Of a DNA stretch of 64,000 bases, positions 36,129 to 45,449 are shown one piece after another (the first letter of the stretch is position 1; every line of letters begins with the position of its first letter). Both the position numbers and the translations under genes were made by a program. The stretch covers positions 186,001-250,000 of the forward strand of contig CABHOY010000038.1 of the NCBI GenBank assembly GCA_902168105.1, given 5' to 3'. The DNA comes from an uncultured Flavihumibacter sp. (lineage in GTDB: Bacteria > Bacteroidota > Bacteroidia > Chitinophagales > Chitinophagaceae). The notes beneath the pieces were generated by a model. That model saw nothing but the letters and a program-made list of their open reading frames with translations, was not told the DNA's origin and made no database searches.

Positions 36129-39100
36129 TTATAATCCCAGGTTAATGCCAAAAGTGTAGGTACGTGGTACAGGATTGGTATTGTAATCCAGTCCCGGTTG
36201 CCTGTTCGTAGTTGCATAGGTAGTAGCGCCAATAGCCTGCGCATTTGCATTCAGTTCAGGGTCAAGACCGCTGTAACCAGTGATCAGGAAAGCATTCTGT
36301 ACCTGTGCATATATCCTGAAGTTACTTACCTTCATACGCTGCAATAAAGCGGTAGGTAATGTATATCCCAGTCCGATATTCTGCGCGCGAAGGAATGAGC
36401 CATTTTCCAGGAAACGGCTGTTGGTGCTACCTGCCTGGTTGAGGGAGTTACCCGCGCCACTTCCGTAAAACAGCCGTGGTACGTCAGTAGCCTGTCCTTC
36501 TGTTTTCCAGGCACGTAACAATTCTGCTCCGGCATTCTGGAATTTCATGTTCACCAGGCTTTCCTGGCGTGTTACATTGTATACTTTATTACCTCCTGAG
36601 AAGGTCATGTTGATGTTCAGGTCAAAGTTCCCGTAGTTAATGGTGTTATTGAAACCGCCATACCATGTAGGGTTAGCTTCACCAAGAATGCGTTTATCGG
36701 CAAAAGCCAATGCAGCTGCAGGCGTAGTAAGATCGCCAGGTTTGCTTGCATCATAAGTATAGAACCTGAAGTTACCGCTTGCATCCAGGTTGCCCTGTAC
36801 AACAGTACCATCCGCTTTCACCCACAGCGGATTACCATTCGCTGCATTTACACCTCTGGACTCATAACCGAAGAATGCACCGATAGAATTTCCTACACGG
36901 GTGATGTTATACGTGTCAATAATGTCGGCGTTGTTATTTGCCAGCCTGGTCACTTTATTCTTAACTAAAGTGAGGTTCAGGTTCGCATTCCAGCGGAATT
37001 TCTCTTTGGCGATGATCAGGCCGTTCAGACTGAACTCCCAACCTTTGTTATTCATCTCTCCCACATTCACGTTGATGCTGTTTTTAGGCACACCCAGTGA
37101 AGGCGCAGTAGGAGCAGCAAGGATCAGGTTATTCACGTTGTTCTGGAAATAGTCCACAGAGAACTGAACCCTATTATCCCATAATGCGAGGTCCAACCCT
37201 CCGTTGATCTTGTTACTCGTCTCAAACGACAGGTTCGGGTTACCGATCTGCCCATATTGTATAGCGTTCAGCTCACCATAAGTAACGGCATTAAATACAC
37301 CGGCATAAGGATAGTTACCGATTTCTACGTTACCCACTTTTGCATACCCCCCACGGAATTTCAACTCGTTGATGAAGTCCAGGTTAGCATTCTGAAAAAA
37401 TGATTCACGGGAAATGCGCCAGCCGATAGATGCTCCAGGCAATGTTGCTCCCTGGTTGCCCCATGGCAGGGAGGAGATCTTATCCCGGCGGATAGTTGCA
37501 GTTAACAGATAACGGTCATTATAAGCATAGTTCGCACGCGCAAAATAAGATTCAAATGCACGTTCTGTTACGCTACCTCCCAGGTTCTTAGTACCCCATG
37601 CGTCAGAGATGATGTTCTCCCCGCCAAAGAATACGTCAGACAGGTTTGTAGCACTGGCAAAGAAAAAGCGGGTCCTGGTTTTCTGGTATTCCAGACCACC
37701 TACAAATCCGATATTGTGCAGGCCCAGGGTCCTGTTAAAGCTGATCGTATTCTGCCAGTTATACCTGAACTGAGGCATTGAATACTGCGAAGTGCTACCA
37801 ACATCACCCCTGCCGTCGCCATGTACAGGATCATAATACCTGTAATATTCAACGTTCAGATTATTAATACCGATCTGGCTGCGGATATCCAGTCCTTTCA
37901 GAACAGATACGCTTACGAACACATTACCGGTTGTATTCATACTCTGGTTCCTGAACACGTTATGGTCCAGTACATACTTCAGGTTAGTATAGTTATCATC
38001 TATTTCACGGGTGTTCTCCCCTCTGCCCAGACGCTGTTTGTCAGCACTCAGGTTATAAGTGCCGTCCGCATACATATCTGGCACGTTAGGGAACAGACGT
38101 ATTGCACCGCCGACATTTCCGGAAAGTGCATTCGTACCGGCATTCAAACCGTTATCAGTGGTATGTGTAACACCTACGTTAATGCCGAATGTAACCCGCT
38201 CCAATACCTTCTGCTCCAGTTTTGCACGCACATTGTAGCGTACCTGGTCGTTCCCTAAAGAAATACCATCCATATTGGAATAACCAAGAGAGAAATAGTA
38301 ATTGGTCTGATCAGTTGCACCGCTGAAAGACAATGCGTGATTCTGCTGGAAAGCATTACGTAATATGATATCCTGCCAGTCAGTGTTGTAAGGCTTACCG
38401 TTAGGATCGAGCGTTGGCTTCGCAGCTTCCGCCAGACCAGCATTTTTCAGTTTATCGTTGGTAACAGCGATGAACTGATCAGCATCTAACAGATCAAATT
38501 TTTTGGAGGCCTGAGAGGATGCCAGCCATCCATTATAAGAAAGGCTTACCTTACCGAGTCTGCCCTTCTTTGTAGTGATCAGTATGACACCGTTGGATGC
38601 ACGTGATCCATATATTGCAGTAGCGGAACCATCTTTTAATACTTCAACACTTTCAATATCTGCGGGGTTAATATCACCCAGCGGGTTGTAAGATACAGAC
38701 GCAGAACCGCCCTGATCGCCGGAGATGTAAGGAACACCATCTACTACATACAGCGGATCAGAACTGTTTGTAATAGAGTTCACACCTCTGATACGGATAC
38801 GTGCAGGCTGGCCCAATATACCGGAAGCCACACCTACCTGTACGCCTGTTACCTGACCAGCCAGTTGCCTGTCAAAACTTGGCGTAGCCATGTTCTTGAG
38901 GAGCTCTCCTTTAACTGTACCTACGGAACCAGTTACATTTCTACGTTCCTGTGTACCATATCCAACCACGACTACTTCACTGAGTGACTTTTCATCACTG
39001 TCAAGTGAAATTTTCAGTTCGGTATTACTACCTACTGCAACTTCCTTTGATAAGAATCCGGTAGAAGAAACGTGCAATGTAGTTGCATCAGGCGGCAACT

Positions 39101-39287
39101 TGATGGTAAACCGGCCTGCAATATCTGTTACAGTTCCTGTTGAAGTGTTTTTGATGCGGATAGTCGCGCCAGGCAATGGCGACCCGTCCTTTGCATCGGT
39201 CACATTTCCCGAAACCGTTCGGGACTGCGCCATTGCATGTAGCATGCTCATGGCCATAAACAGCCATAAGAGTAGACTTTTTTTCAT
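36129..39287 (-). CDS. SusC/RagA TonB-linked outer-membrane transporter
   Basis: A 1052-aa importer with signal peptide (ending AMAQ), a carboxypeptidase-regulatory-like domain (about 22-100), the LSEVVVVGYGTQERRNVTGSV linker, plug domain (about 115-225; YVVDGVPYI, ATAIYGSRASNG) and a long barrel ending GINLGL. There is no STN domain. It forms a two-gene operon with SusD. Upstream lies an 836-bp gap and then, on the same strand, a LytS/LytR-type pair that could regulate it, though no binding site can be named. Confidence 0.95.
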   Translation of the reverse strand: MKKSLLLWLFMAMSMLHAMAQSRTVSGNVTDAKDGSPLPGATIRIKNTSTGTVTDIAGRFTIKLPPDATTLHVSSTGFLSKEVAVGSNTELKISLDSDEKSLSEVVVVGYGTQERRNVTGSVGTVKGELLKNMATPSFDRQLAGQVTGVQVGVASGILGQPARIRIRGVNSITNSSDPLYVVDGVPYISGDQGGSASVSYNPLGDINPADIESVEVLKDGSATAIYGSRASNGVILITTKKGRLGKVSLSYNGWLASSQASKKFDLLDADQFIAVTNDKLKNAGLAEAAKPTLDPNGKPYNTDWQDIILRNAFQQNHALSFSGATDQTNYYFSLGYSNMDGISLGNDQVRYNVRAKLEQKVLERVTFGINVGVTHTTDNGLNAGTNALSGNVGGAIRLFPNVPDMYADGTYNLSADKQRLGRGENTREIDDNYTNLKYVLDHNVFRNQSMNTTGNVFVSVSVLKGLDIRSQIGINNLNVEYYRYYDPVHGDGRGDVGSTSQYSMPQFRYNWQNTISFNRTLGLHNIGFVGGLEYQKTRTRFFFASATNLSDVFFGGENIISDAWGTKNLGGSVTERAFESYFARANYAYNDRYLLTATIRRDKISSLPWGNQGATLPGASIGWRISRESFFQNANLDFINELKFRGGYAKVGNVEIGNYPYAGVFNAVTYGELNAIQYGQIGNPNLSFETSNKINGGLDLALWDNRVQFSVDYFQNNVNNLILAAPTAPSLGVPKNSINVNVGEMNNKGWEFSLNGLIIAKEKFRWNANLNLTLVKNKVTRLANNNADIIDTYNITRVGNSIGAFFGYESRGVNAANGNPLWVKADGTVVQGNLDASGNFRFYTYDASKPGDLTTPAAALAFADKRILGEANPTWYGGFNNTINYGNFDLNINMTFSGGNKVYNVTRQESLVNMKFQNAGAELLRAWKTEGQATDVPRLFYGSGAGNSLNQAGSTNSRFLENGSFLRAQNIGLGYTLPTALLQRMKVSNFRIYAQVQNAFLITGYSGLDPELNANAQAIGATTYATTNRQPGLDYNTNPVPRTYTFGINLGL

Positions 39288-39944
39288 ACGCTGATTTAAA
39301 TTTTGGTTTAGTGTGTTGTTTGTATCCTTTGATTTTTCCCAATAGGAACCCCTTACGTCATTTCATGACGATTTTATTTTGCTTGTACTATGGGAAATTA
39401 AAATAAGTTGTAATTGCTCTTTATGGCATCACAATACAGCACATCACTCAGTTCAGTATATAGGATTTATATTACGATTTAGATTACAATTTAGATTACG
39501 ATTTCAGACTACGGTTCAGATTTCGGATTCAGATTTTGGCTCAATTCTTTACTTGTTCTAAAGATATACAAATAACCCGGAAAGTAAGGTTAGAATTCGG
39601 TAAGAAAATTCAGAGTCGTATTAAAGCATTGAGTTACAAGTAATCGTACAGCAAAAGACGCCTTATGCCCCTGCTTTTCGTTCGCAGCAAACCTTTTACT
39701 AACCCTTATATCTAGATGAATATCTCAGTTATTCTTTCATGTACACCTGATTGAATTTCAATCAGTCACCCGGGATTCTTATTTATTCCGTCCGTTAAAA
39801 CGCAAAATTTGTCATTTCTACTGAAAAGAAACCGCAGTCGTGTCATCCTTATGCACTCATTTCAATTTCTCTAACAACGTTTTACAGTGATTGCTTATCT
39901 TAACAGTAATTTAAGCCCCTGCAAAATTGTAGCATGCCTGTTAA
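39288..39944. other. Intergenic region upstream of SusC
   Basis: An AT-rich gap that must contain the SusC promoter on the minus strand. I see no exact TAnnTTTG box. It holds the degenerate 12-13-bp repeat at 39465-39539 and, from 39945 on, a pseudogene tail. No other coding signal is convincing. Confidence 0.5.
39465..39539. repeat. Degenerate tandem repeat, six units of 12-13 bp
   Basis: Six adjacent units related to ATTTAGATTACG: three of 12 bp and then three of 13 bp, becoming steadily less alike along the array. It lies about 180-250 bp upstream of the SusC start. It could be a slippage product or an array of weak protein-binding sites. Confidence 0.6.
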
Positions 39945-40094
39945 AGACTGGCTTTCCTCCCCATTAACGGTCATGCGCTGTTGAATGCGCACTGGTTATG
40001 GGCGATGGTTTTACTGCTGTGTAATTTTCTGTATAATGTATATCCCATACTCTTGCAACAGTATGTTCGCCTGAGACTCAGACGTCTCCTGTAG
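39945..40094 (+). pseudogene. C-terminal remnant resembling a CrtO-like membrane acyltransferase
   Basis: The plus strand is open for 49 codons after an in-frame TAA and ends in TAG. The translation contains a hydrophobic stretch WAMVLLLCNFLYNVYPILLQ followed by a basic tail (VRLRLRRLL). This resembles the C-terminus of small Bacteroidota membrane proteins annotated as glycosyl-4,4'-diaponeurosporenoate acyltransferase, which end with an (N)xYPxxLQRYNRxRL signature. No start codon or N-terminal part is present, so it is read as a decayed gene tail. The assignment is from memory. Confidence 0.4.
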
Positions 40095-40123
40095 TGAAGT
40101 TCCTGAACAGTACTTCCTGCATG

Positions 40124-40801
40124 TTATAACTGATCAATAATATCTTTATATCCTCGCCCGATCGGAATAGGAATTCCTTTGATCTCCACCATTTCTGCGG
40201 TATAGGAATCGATCTGATTAACAGAAACAATGAAAGAACGATGTATGCGCTTAAACACCTGTCCAGGCAATAGTTCTTCTATTTCATTCGTACTCATTTT
40301 GGAAAGGTACTCTCCTCTTATAGTAACGATCTTAATATACTCACGCTGGCTTTCAATATACAAGATCTCCGAAAACAAGACCTTCACCTTCCGTTTCTGT
40401 ACATTGATAAAAATAAAGTCCCTTGCCTCACCCGCCGTCCGCCGTTCTTCTGCACGCACCTTATTAACAGCCGTAAGGAACCGTTCAAACTCAAATGGCT
40501 TCAACAGGTAATCTGTTACATTTAAACTAAAACCCTCCACCGCGTATTGATGATAAGCAGTAGTAACTATTACTGCCGGTGGATTGGCAAGCGTCTTCAG
40601 AAAAGCCATCCCCTTTAACTTAGGCAGATGGATATCCAGGAAGATCAGGTCCGTCTTATTAGACAACAAAAACTCGGAAGCCAGGATCGCATCTTTAAAC
40701 GTTCGCTGCAACTCCAGGAATGGAACCGCTGAAATGTAGTCGATGAGCACCTTTGCAGCCAGTGGCTCATCCTCTATTATGATACATTTTACCTTATACA
40801 T
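40124..40801 (-). CDS. LytTR family response regulator
   Basis: A 225-aa two-component regulator. The receiver domain (1-115) has the acidic pair Glu10-Asp11, phosphoacceptor Asp56 (LIFLDIHLP), a Thr/Ala in VTTAYHQYA and the Lys of LLKPF. A LytTR DNA-binding domain follows (about 128-225; ILYIESQREYIKI, RIHRSFIVSVNQID). Its start overlaps the kinase gene by 8 bp, so the two are co-translated. Targets of LytTR proteins are usually direct repeats near promoters; none can be named here. Confidence 0.94.
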   Translation of the reverse strand: MYKVKCIIIEDEPLAAKVLIDYISAVPFLELQRTFKDAILASEFLLSNKTDLIFLDIHLPKLKGMAFLKTLANPPAVIVTTAYHQYAVEGFSLNVTDYLLKPFEFERFLTAVNKVRAEERRTAGEARDFIFINVQKRKVKVLFSEILYIESQREYIKIVTIRGEYLSKMSTNEIEELLPGQVFKRIHRSFIVSVNQIDSYTAEMVEIKGIPIPIGRGYKDIIDQL

Positions 40802-41831
40802 GACTGGCGAGATTTATTTTCAGGATAGCTTTGAACGTATAATTCCCCGGCTGTATGTCAAGATTATAATCGGTGTATAACAGCTCCAGCTGACGACGCA
40901 AATTCGACAGGCCAATACTCTCTTTCACAACGTTACTCTCTACCGGTTCTCCTGTTGAATTTTCCACTGTAAAAACAAGTACCCTGTTTTTTACAGTGAG
41001 AAAAACATTTACAAATGGACGGTCCCTGGTTTCCGACACGCCATGCTTAAAAGCATTTTCAACAAGCGGGATAAGCAATAGTGGCGTGATCCCCTGCTTT
41101 CTGTCCTCAAGGTCATGACTGAAATTAATATGCAGCGACTCATCATACCGTAACTTCTCCAATGCAATGTAATCGTCGATTATTTTAAGATCCTGTTCAA
41201 TTGCAGTATATGGCGCGCTGGTTTCATACAACATGTACCGCAGGATCTTCGATAAGCGGAGAATAGACTCCGGCGCCAGGTCCGACTTATCTCTCGCCAG
41301 CGAATAAATATTATTAAGCGTATTAAATAAAAAATGCGGGTTGGTCTGCGATTTAAGATAGTTCAGCTCTGCCTGTTGACTGGCTATGCGCAACTCCTGC
41401 GCTGATTGCTTCAGTTTTATGTGATTGACAATATGCCTGATGATCCCGAAAAATATAATTGCACTTAAACTATACCCGACCAGTGCACCGATCCTGTCAT
41501 CAAGGGACATCGTCTTATTCAACACTGTAAAAATATGCAGTGTTACACCCAATTGTCTCCAGAGAAAAAAGCCAAGAGAATAAGCAAAAAAGAAAAGTAC
41601 AGCGAGCAGGAATGAGCGAAAAAATCTTTTCAGGCTCATACCCGGCAAACCATGCTCAAAGAACCTGTAATTGATCACAGTTACATAACACACTAACCAT
41701 GTTTCATTAACAGCTCTGTAGGGAAAATCACTGGAGCCTTTTACAATATCCTTGAGCAGGTTCAATACTAAAAAAGCAGGGGCCAGCCAGAGATAAAGCT
41801 CATATTTTTTTAAGCGGGGTACTTTCTTCAT
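40794..41831 (-). CDS. LytS-like histidine kinase
   Basis: A 345-aa membrane kinase of the His_kinase (PF06580) type. Four membrane helices lie at about 12-28, 43-57, 73-92 and 114-134, then a coiled coil (about 138-160), and the phosphorylation motif SQTNPHFLFNTLNNIYSLA with His166. The ATPase part follows (LIPLVENAFKHG N-box at about 265; a shortened G region ESIGLSNLRRQLELLY). It phosphorylates the overlapping LytTR regulator. The sensed signal is unknown; the short membrane part suggests a membrane or small-ligand cue. Confidence 0.93.
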   Translation of the reverse strand: MKKVPRLKKYELYLWLAPAFLVLNLLKDIVKGSSDFPYRAVNETWLVCYVTVINYRFFEHGLPGMSLKRFFRSFLLAVLFFFAYSLGFFLWRQLGVTLHIFTVLNKTMSLDDRIGALVGYSLSAIIFFGIIRHIVNHIKLKQSAQELRIASQQAELNYLKSQTNPHFLFNTLNNIYSLARDKSDLAPESILRLSKILRYMLYETSAPYTAIEQDLKIIDDYIALEKLRYDESLHINFSHDLEDRKQGITPLLLIPLVENAFKHGVSETRDRPFVNVFLTVKNRVLVFTVENSTGEPVESNVVKESIGLSNLRRQLELLYTDYNLDIQPGNYTFKAILKINLASHV

Positions 41832-42027
41832 ATCGGTATTTCGTTAGATAAATGTCGATAAAATATTTCTCTTTTTGCCGCCCCTCAGTCGCAATTGACG
41901 TAATCCTGCCGTTTGTCTACCACAATTCGCTGTTCGTTGACCAGGCATACCTGTAATAAACCCAATTATCTATCCTTGTATCGTAAACAGCCAAAAGCTA
42001 AATCTTCACACCAATAATAGCCTAAAC

Positions 42028-42690
42028 ATGAACAAACTAATACAATTCGGAGAAATAGTAGCGGGATACAATACCCCTGTACTCAATGAAAGAGAGATCA
42101 GGGCCGCTGCTGGTATGCTGTTCCTGGCTACCTATACCTCATTACTGTTCATCCTTTTTGATGGCAATTTTATACCCGTAAAATACGTGGTCACCTTTTT
42201 CCTGCTCGACCTGCTGATACGTGTTTTCATCAATCCACGGTTTTCCCCCACAATGATAGCGGGCCGTTTAATAGTACGCAAACAAGCACCGGAATATGTA
42301 GGTGCGCCACAAAAGAAATTCGCATGGATCATTGGTATTGTCTTATCCGCTACGATGTTCTACCTGTTTATCATTGACAACTCCTACAGTATCATTACCG
42401 GTTCGGTTTGCATGGTCTGCCTCCTCTTCCTGTTTTTCGAAGCAGCCTTCGGCATCTGTCTCGGCTGCCTGTTCTATCCGATGTTCAACAGGAAGAAGAT
42501 CCAGCATTGCCCGGGAGAGGTATGTGATGCCCCGTCAAAACAGGCCATTCAGAAAGTGTCCATAGCACAGCTGGCAGTGCTGGCGTTATTTATCGCCCTG
42601 ATATTCTTCGCATCCGGTCTATTGTATGAACGCTATAGCCAGGCGCCGCATGATCTGTTCAGACCTTCTCCAACTGCTAAATTTAAATAG
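42028..42690 (+). CDS. DUF4395 family membrane protein
   Basis: A 220-aa integral membrane protein matching DUF4395. It starts with FGEIVAGYNTPVLNEREIRAAAG, a typical entry, and then has about four membrane segments (around 30-47, 51-66, 94-112, 118-142) plus a last helix near 175-200. Cys-rich FGICLGCLFYPMF is conserved in the family, which is often near thioredoxin or rhodanese-like sulfur-handling genes. Here it is followed after only 2 bp by a cysteine-desulfurase-like enzyme, so a joint role in sulfur transfer or redox is a reasonable guess. Confidence 0.85.
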   Translation: MNKLIQFGEIVAGYNTPVLNEREIRAAAGMLFLATYTSLLFILFDGNFIPVKYVVTFFLLDLLIRVFINPRFSPTMIAGRLIVRKQAPEYVGAPQKKFAWIIGIVLSATMFYLFIIDNSYSIITGSVCMVCLLFLFFEAAFGICLGCLFYPMFNRKKIQHCPGEVCDAPSKQAIQKVSIAQLAVLALFIALIFFASGLLYERYSQAPHDLFRPSPTAKFK

Positions 42691-42692
42691 CC

Positions 42693-44219
42693 ATGCATCC
42701 GTTACCTGTAAGCCGCGAAAGCGGACTAGAAAACTACTTCTCATTTTACAGAAAGCATATCATCGGCGATCAGCAGCATTTCGAATCACCCTTCGGGATC
42801 AGACGGATCATTTATGCCGACTGGACCGCCAGCGGCAGGGCCTACAGACCAATTGAGAATTACATCCAACACGAAATACTTCCCTTTGTTGGCAATACGC
42901 ATACCTCTACCACCGTTACAGGCAGTTCAATGTCCCAGGCCTACGAAGAAGCCAAAAGCATCGTTAAAACGCATGTTAATGCCAGTACTGATGATGTCTT
43001 GCTTTTTTGCGGCAGCGGAATGACGGCTGCTGTCAACAAATTACAACGGATACTCGGACTCAGAATGCCGGAGCATATCGGAAACAAAACTACAGCAGTA
43101 ACAAAGCTCCCGGACGATCATCCCTTAAAGCCGGTTGTCTTTGTAACACACATGGAGCATCACAGTAATCATATCAGCTGGCTGGAAACCATCGCAACAG
43201 TGGAGATCATCGGGTACGATGAAGATGGAAATGCAGATCTCCTGCACCTCGGGTTTTTATTGGAACAGTTCAAAGACCGGGTGTATAAAATGGCTGCAGT
43301 AACAGCATGCTCCAATGTTACCGGCATCCGGACGCCTTATCACGACATCGCTAAACTTATGCACGCTTACGGGGGATTATGTTTTGTAGATTTTGCCTGC
43401 TCTGCCGCCTATTCTAACATCGATATCCATCCTGTCGAAGATGGCGCCCATCTGGACGCCATCTATTTCTCAGGACATAAATTTTTAGGCGGTCCCGGCA
43501 CCCCTGGAATATTGATCTTCAATAAGCACCTTTACAACAACCATGTCCCCGATCAACCTGGTGGTGGCACCGTAAAATATACGAACCCCTGGGGAGCCCG
43601 CGAGTACACAGAAGATATCGAACAACGCGAAGACGGAGGCACTCCCCCATTTCTCCAGGCAATAAAAGCTGCGATGTGTATCAGACTGAAAGAAGAAATG
43701 GGAGTACACAGCATACTGAAACGGGAAGAAGAATTGCTGGCCATTATATTCCCAAGACTATCTGAAATGAGATCTGTACAGGTCCTGGAAGCCACTGTAA
43801 CAAAACGACTGGGGGTAATCTCTTTTATAGTTACAGGCGTACATTATAACTTAATCGTCAGATTGCTTAACGACAGGTTCGGCATTCAGATGAGAGGCGG
43901 ATGCTCCTGCGCCGGTACCTACGGTCATATCCTGCTCCATGTCGACAAACGCCAATCGTATATTATACGCGACGCCATCCGCGCCGGAGATCTATCCAAC
44001 AAACCGGGATGGGTCAGGCTGTCAATACATCCGACTATGACCAATGCTGAGATCAACTTCATCCTGGATGCCATTGAAATAACTATCGCCAACATCCGGG
44101 AATGGGAAAAAGACTATTACTACGACAATGCCAAAAATGAATATTTCTTCAAAGGAGATATAGGCAAAGGACATTGGAAAATATCTGACTGGTTTACTCC
44201 CGGACGATGGACAAGCTGA
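42693..44219 (+). CDS. Class V aminotransferase / cysteine desulfurase-like enzyme
   Basis: A 508-aa PLP-dependent enzyme. The cofactor Lys is in YFSGHKFLGGPGTPG; HMEHHSNHISW and VDFACSAAY mark the PLP-binding core. A C-S-C motif in MRGGCSCAGTYGH sits where cysteine desulfurases carry their catalytic loop, suggesting desulfurase or selenocysteine-lyase-like chemistry. At 508 aa it is longer than SufS/IscS (about 400), with an N-terminal extension (1-45) and a C-terminal extension after 460. Not part of a SUF operon. It is translationally coupled to DUF4395 by a 2-bp gap. Confidence 0.9.
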   Translation: MHPLPVSRESGLENYFSFYRKHIIGDQQHFESPFGIRRIIYADWTASGRAYRPIENYIQHEILPFVGNTHTSTTVTGSSMSQAYEEAKSIVKTHVNASTDDVLLFCGSGMTAAVNKLQRILGLRMPEHIGNKTTAVTKLPDDHPLKPVVFVTHMEHHSNHISWLETIATVEIIGYDEDGNADLLHLGFLLEQFKDRVYKMAAVTACSNVTGIRTPYHDIAKLMHAYGGLCFVDFACSAAYSNIDIHPVEDGAHLDAIYFSGHKFLGGPGTPGILIFNKHLYNNHVPDQPGGGTVKYTNPWGAREYTEDIEQREDGGTPPFLQAIKAAMCIRLKEEMGVHSILKREEELLAIIFPRLSEMRSVQVLEATVTKRLGVISFIVTGVHYNLIVRLLNDRFGIQMRGGCSCAGTYGHILLHVDKRQSYIIRDAIRAGDLSNKPGWVRLSIHPTMTNAEINFILDAIEITIANIREWEKDYYYDNAKNEYFFKGDIGKGHWKISDWFTPGRWTS

Positions 44220-44266
44220 AAAGTATCCGCCCCACAGATTATACTGATCATTCCATATAGTTTGCG

Positions 44267-44274
44267 TACCTTTG
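44267..44274 (+). promoter_or_regulatory. -7 box (TACCTTTG) before the YkgJ gene
   Basis: Exact TAnnTTTG match. It lies 5 bp before a TTG codon at 44280 that can start the cysteine-cluster gene and overlaps the alternative TTG at 44262, so the downstream start is favoured and the mRNA would be almost leaderless. No clear -33 element. Confidence 0.45.
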
Positions 44275-44279
44275 CGGCC

Positions 44280-44792
44280 TTGAAAATAATTACACAACTC
44301 GACACCATTGCGCTGGCGGCACAGGAAAAGGAAGCCGAAAATCAGGCGTTCAGGGCATTTCTCTCTTCAAAGGAGTCTGCGGATATTGACGTGCTCGTAC
44401 AGGAACTTGATGCCACCATTACCCCTCAGATAGATTGTACAACCTGTGGCAACTGCTGCCGCTCCCTTATGATCAATGTAACACCGGCTGAAGTAACCCG
44501 GCTTGCTGCACATCTGGGACGCACAGAAGCCGACGTACAGGAAGAATACATTGAAACCGGCGCTAACAACAGCATGATGGTCATAAATGCCATCCCCTGT
44601 CATTTTCTTAAAAACAGCTGCTGCACCATCTACGAACAACGTTTTGCTGAATGCCGTGAATTTCCGGGTTTACATCAGCCACAATTCACCAGCCGTCTTT
44701 TTGCCATGCTTATGCATTATGGCCGTTGCCCGATCATTTATAATGTGCTGGAAGAGATGAAGGTTAGGTTGGCGTTTGCCGGTGCAAAATGA
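44280..44792 (+). CDS. YkgJ family cysteine-cluster protein
   Basis: A small cytoplasmic protein (170 aa from TTG 44280) of the zinc/iron-chelating YkgJ (CxxCxxCC) family. The cluster CTTCGNCCRSL provides four Cys, with further Cys in PCHFLKNSCCTIYEQRFAECREFPG. Start choice is uncertain: there is no ATG near the conserved region, and TTG at 44262 or 44280 are the options. The upstream -7 box makes 44280 more likely. Function of the family is not established; metal binding is inferred from the Cys pattern. Confidence 0.85.
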   Translation: MKIITQLDTIALAAQEKEAENQAFRAFLSSKESADIDVLVQELDATITPQIDCTTCGNCCRSLMINVTPAEVTRLAAHLGRTEADVQEEYIETGANNSMMVINAIPCHFLKNSCCTIYEQRFAECREFPGLHQPQFTSRLFAMLMHYGRCPIIYNVLEEMKVRLAFAGAK

Positions 44793-44821
44793 ACCCAAAG
44801 ATAAAATGCTGTTGGTATCAG

Positions 44822-45337
44822 TTAAATCTTGATAGTTTCGAAGAGGGTAAAAAACTCGTAAAAGTCATATGTCCGTTTGTCTTTAGGAAAATAAGGAGTA
44901 AGTAATTTCAGCATTTTATATACATGTTCTACACTATCGCTGGCTTCAAATTTGCTTTTCCCATCTACTTTCACAATATATTTATATGTATCATAAGGGC
45001 GGGCAGTACTATCAATCAGTACAGGCAATGAAAGCACCAATGTATCAAGCTTCCGCAGGTCGTCATTTGAAATATGAAAAGTAGTGATCTCGTTCAGGGA
45101 ATCTGTTCTTCCCACCTTTAGATCCGATGCATCCACTCTGTCAAAACAAAAAGCTAATGTTCCCTCCCCCTTACTGCTAAAATCAATAAAATAATAGGAG
45201 TAATTATTAGGGCATTCTATCAGAATATTCACTTTTTCATATGAGAAACTATCTGTTCTTGGTTTCGACGTATTGTTCGTACAGGCAAAGCAGATCAATG
45301 AAAAACAAAAAAGATAACATCCGGCAGTACCTTTCAT
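44822..45337 (-). CDS. Hypothetical lipoprotein
   Basis: A 171-aa protein of unknown function. The ATG at 45337 is chosen because it gives a short hydrophobic signal ending in a lipobox (CFAC); the upstream in-frame start at 45385 would add 16 residues. The mature part is acidic and beta-rich with no motif I recognise. It is convergent with the YkgJ gene (29-bp gap) and has no operon partner. Confidence 0.75.
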   Translation of the reverse strand: MKGTAGCYLFCFSLICFACTNNTSKPRTDSFSYEKVNILIECPNNYSYYFIDFSSKGEGTLAFCFDRVDASDLKVGRTDSLNEITTFHISNDDLRKLDTLVLSLPVLIDSTARPYDTYKYIVKVDGKSKFEASDSVEHVYKMLKLLTPYFPKDKRTYDFYEFFTLFETIKI

Positions 45338-45397
45338 ATAACATGGACTTTGTTGATTAAAAGAAATGTTCTGGGGTCTGAGCAACGGCTCAAAAGC

Positions 45398-45434
45398 AAA
45401 TTCGGTATAAAGACAGATGCTTTATACCGAATTT
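45398..45434 (-). terminator. Terminator of the cyclase-family gene
   Basis: Perfect 15-bp stem (45398-45412 with 45420-45434) with a 7-nt loop, starting 15 bp past the stop of the minus-strand cyclase gene. The stem is AT-rich at its foot and is followed by a T-rich stretch on the minus strand. Confidence 0.8.
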
Positions 45435-45449
45435 AAACATTTCTTTTCA

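Noticed and set aside
40080..40092. Small dyad GAGAC/GTCTC near the LytTR gene end
   Set aside because: Falls in the pseudogene tail and is short; no reason to call it an operator or terminator.
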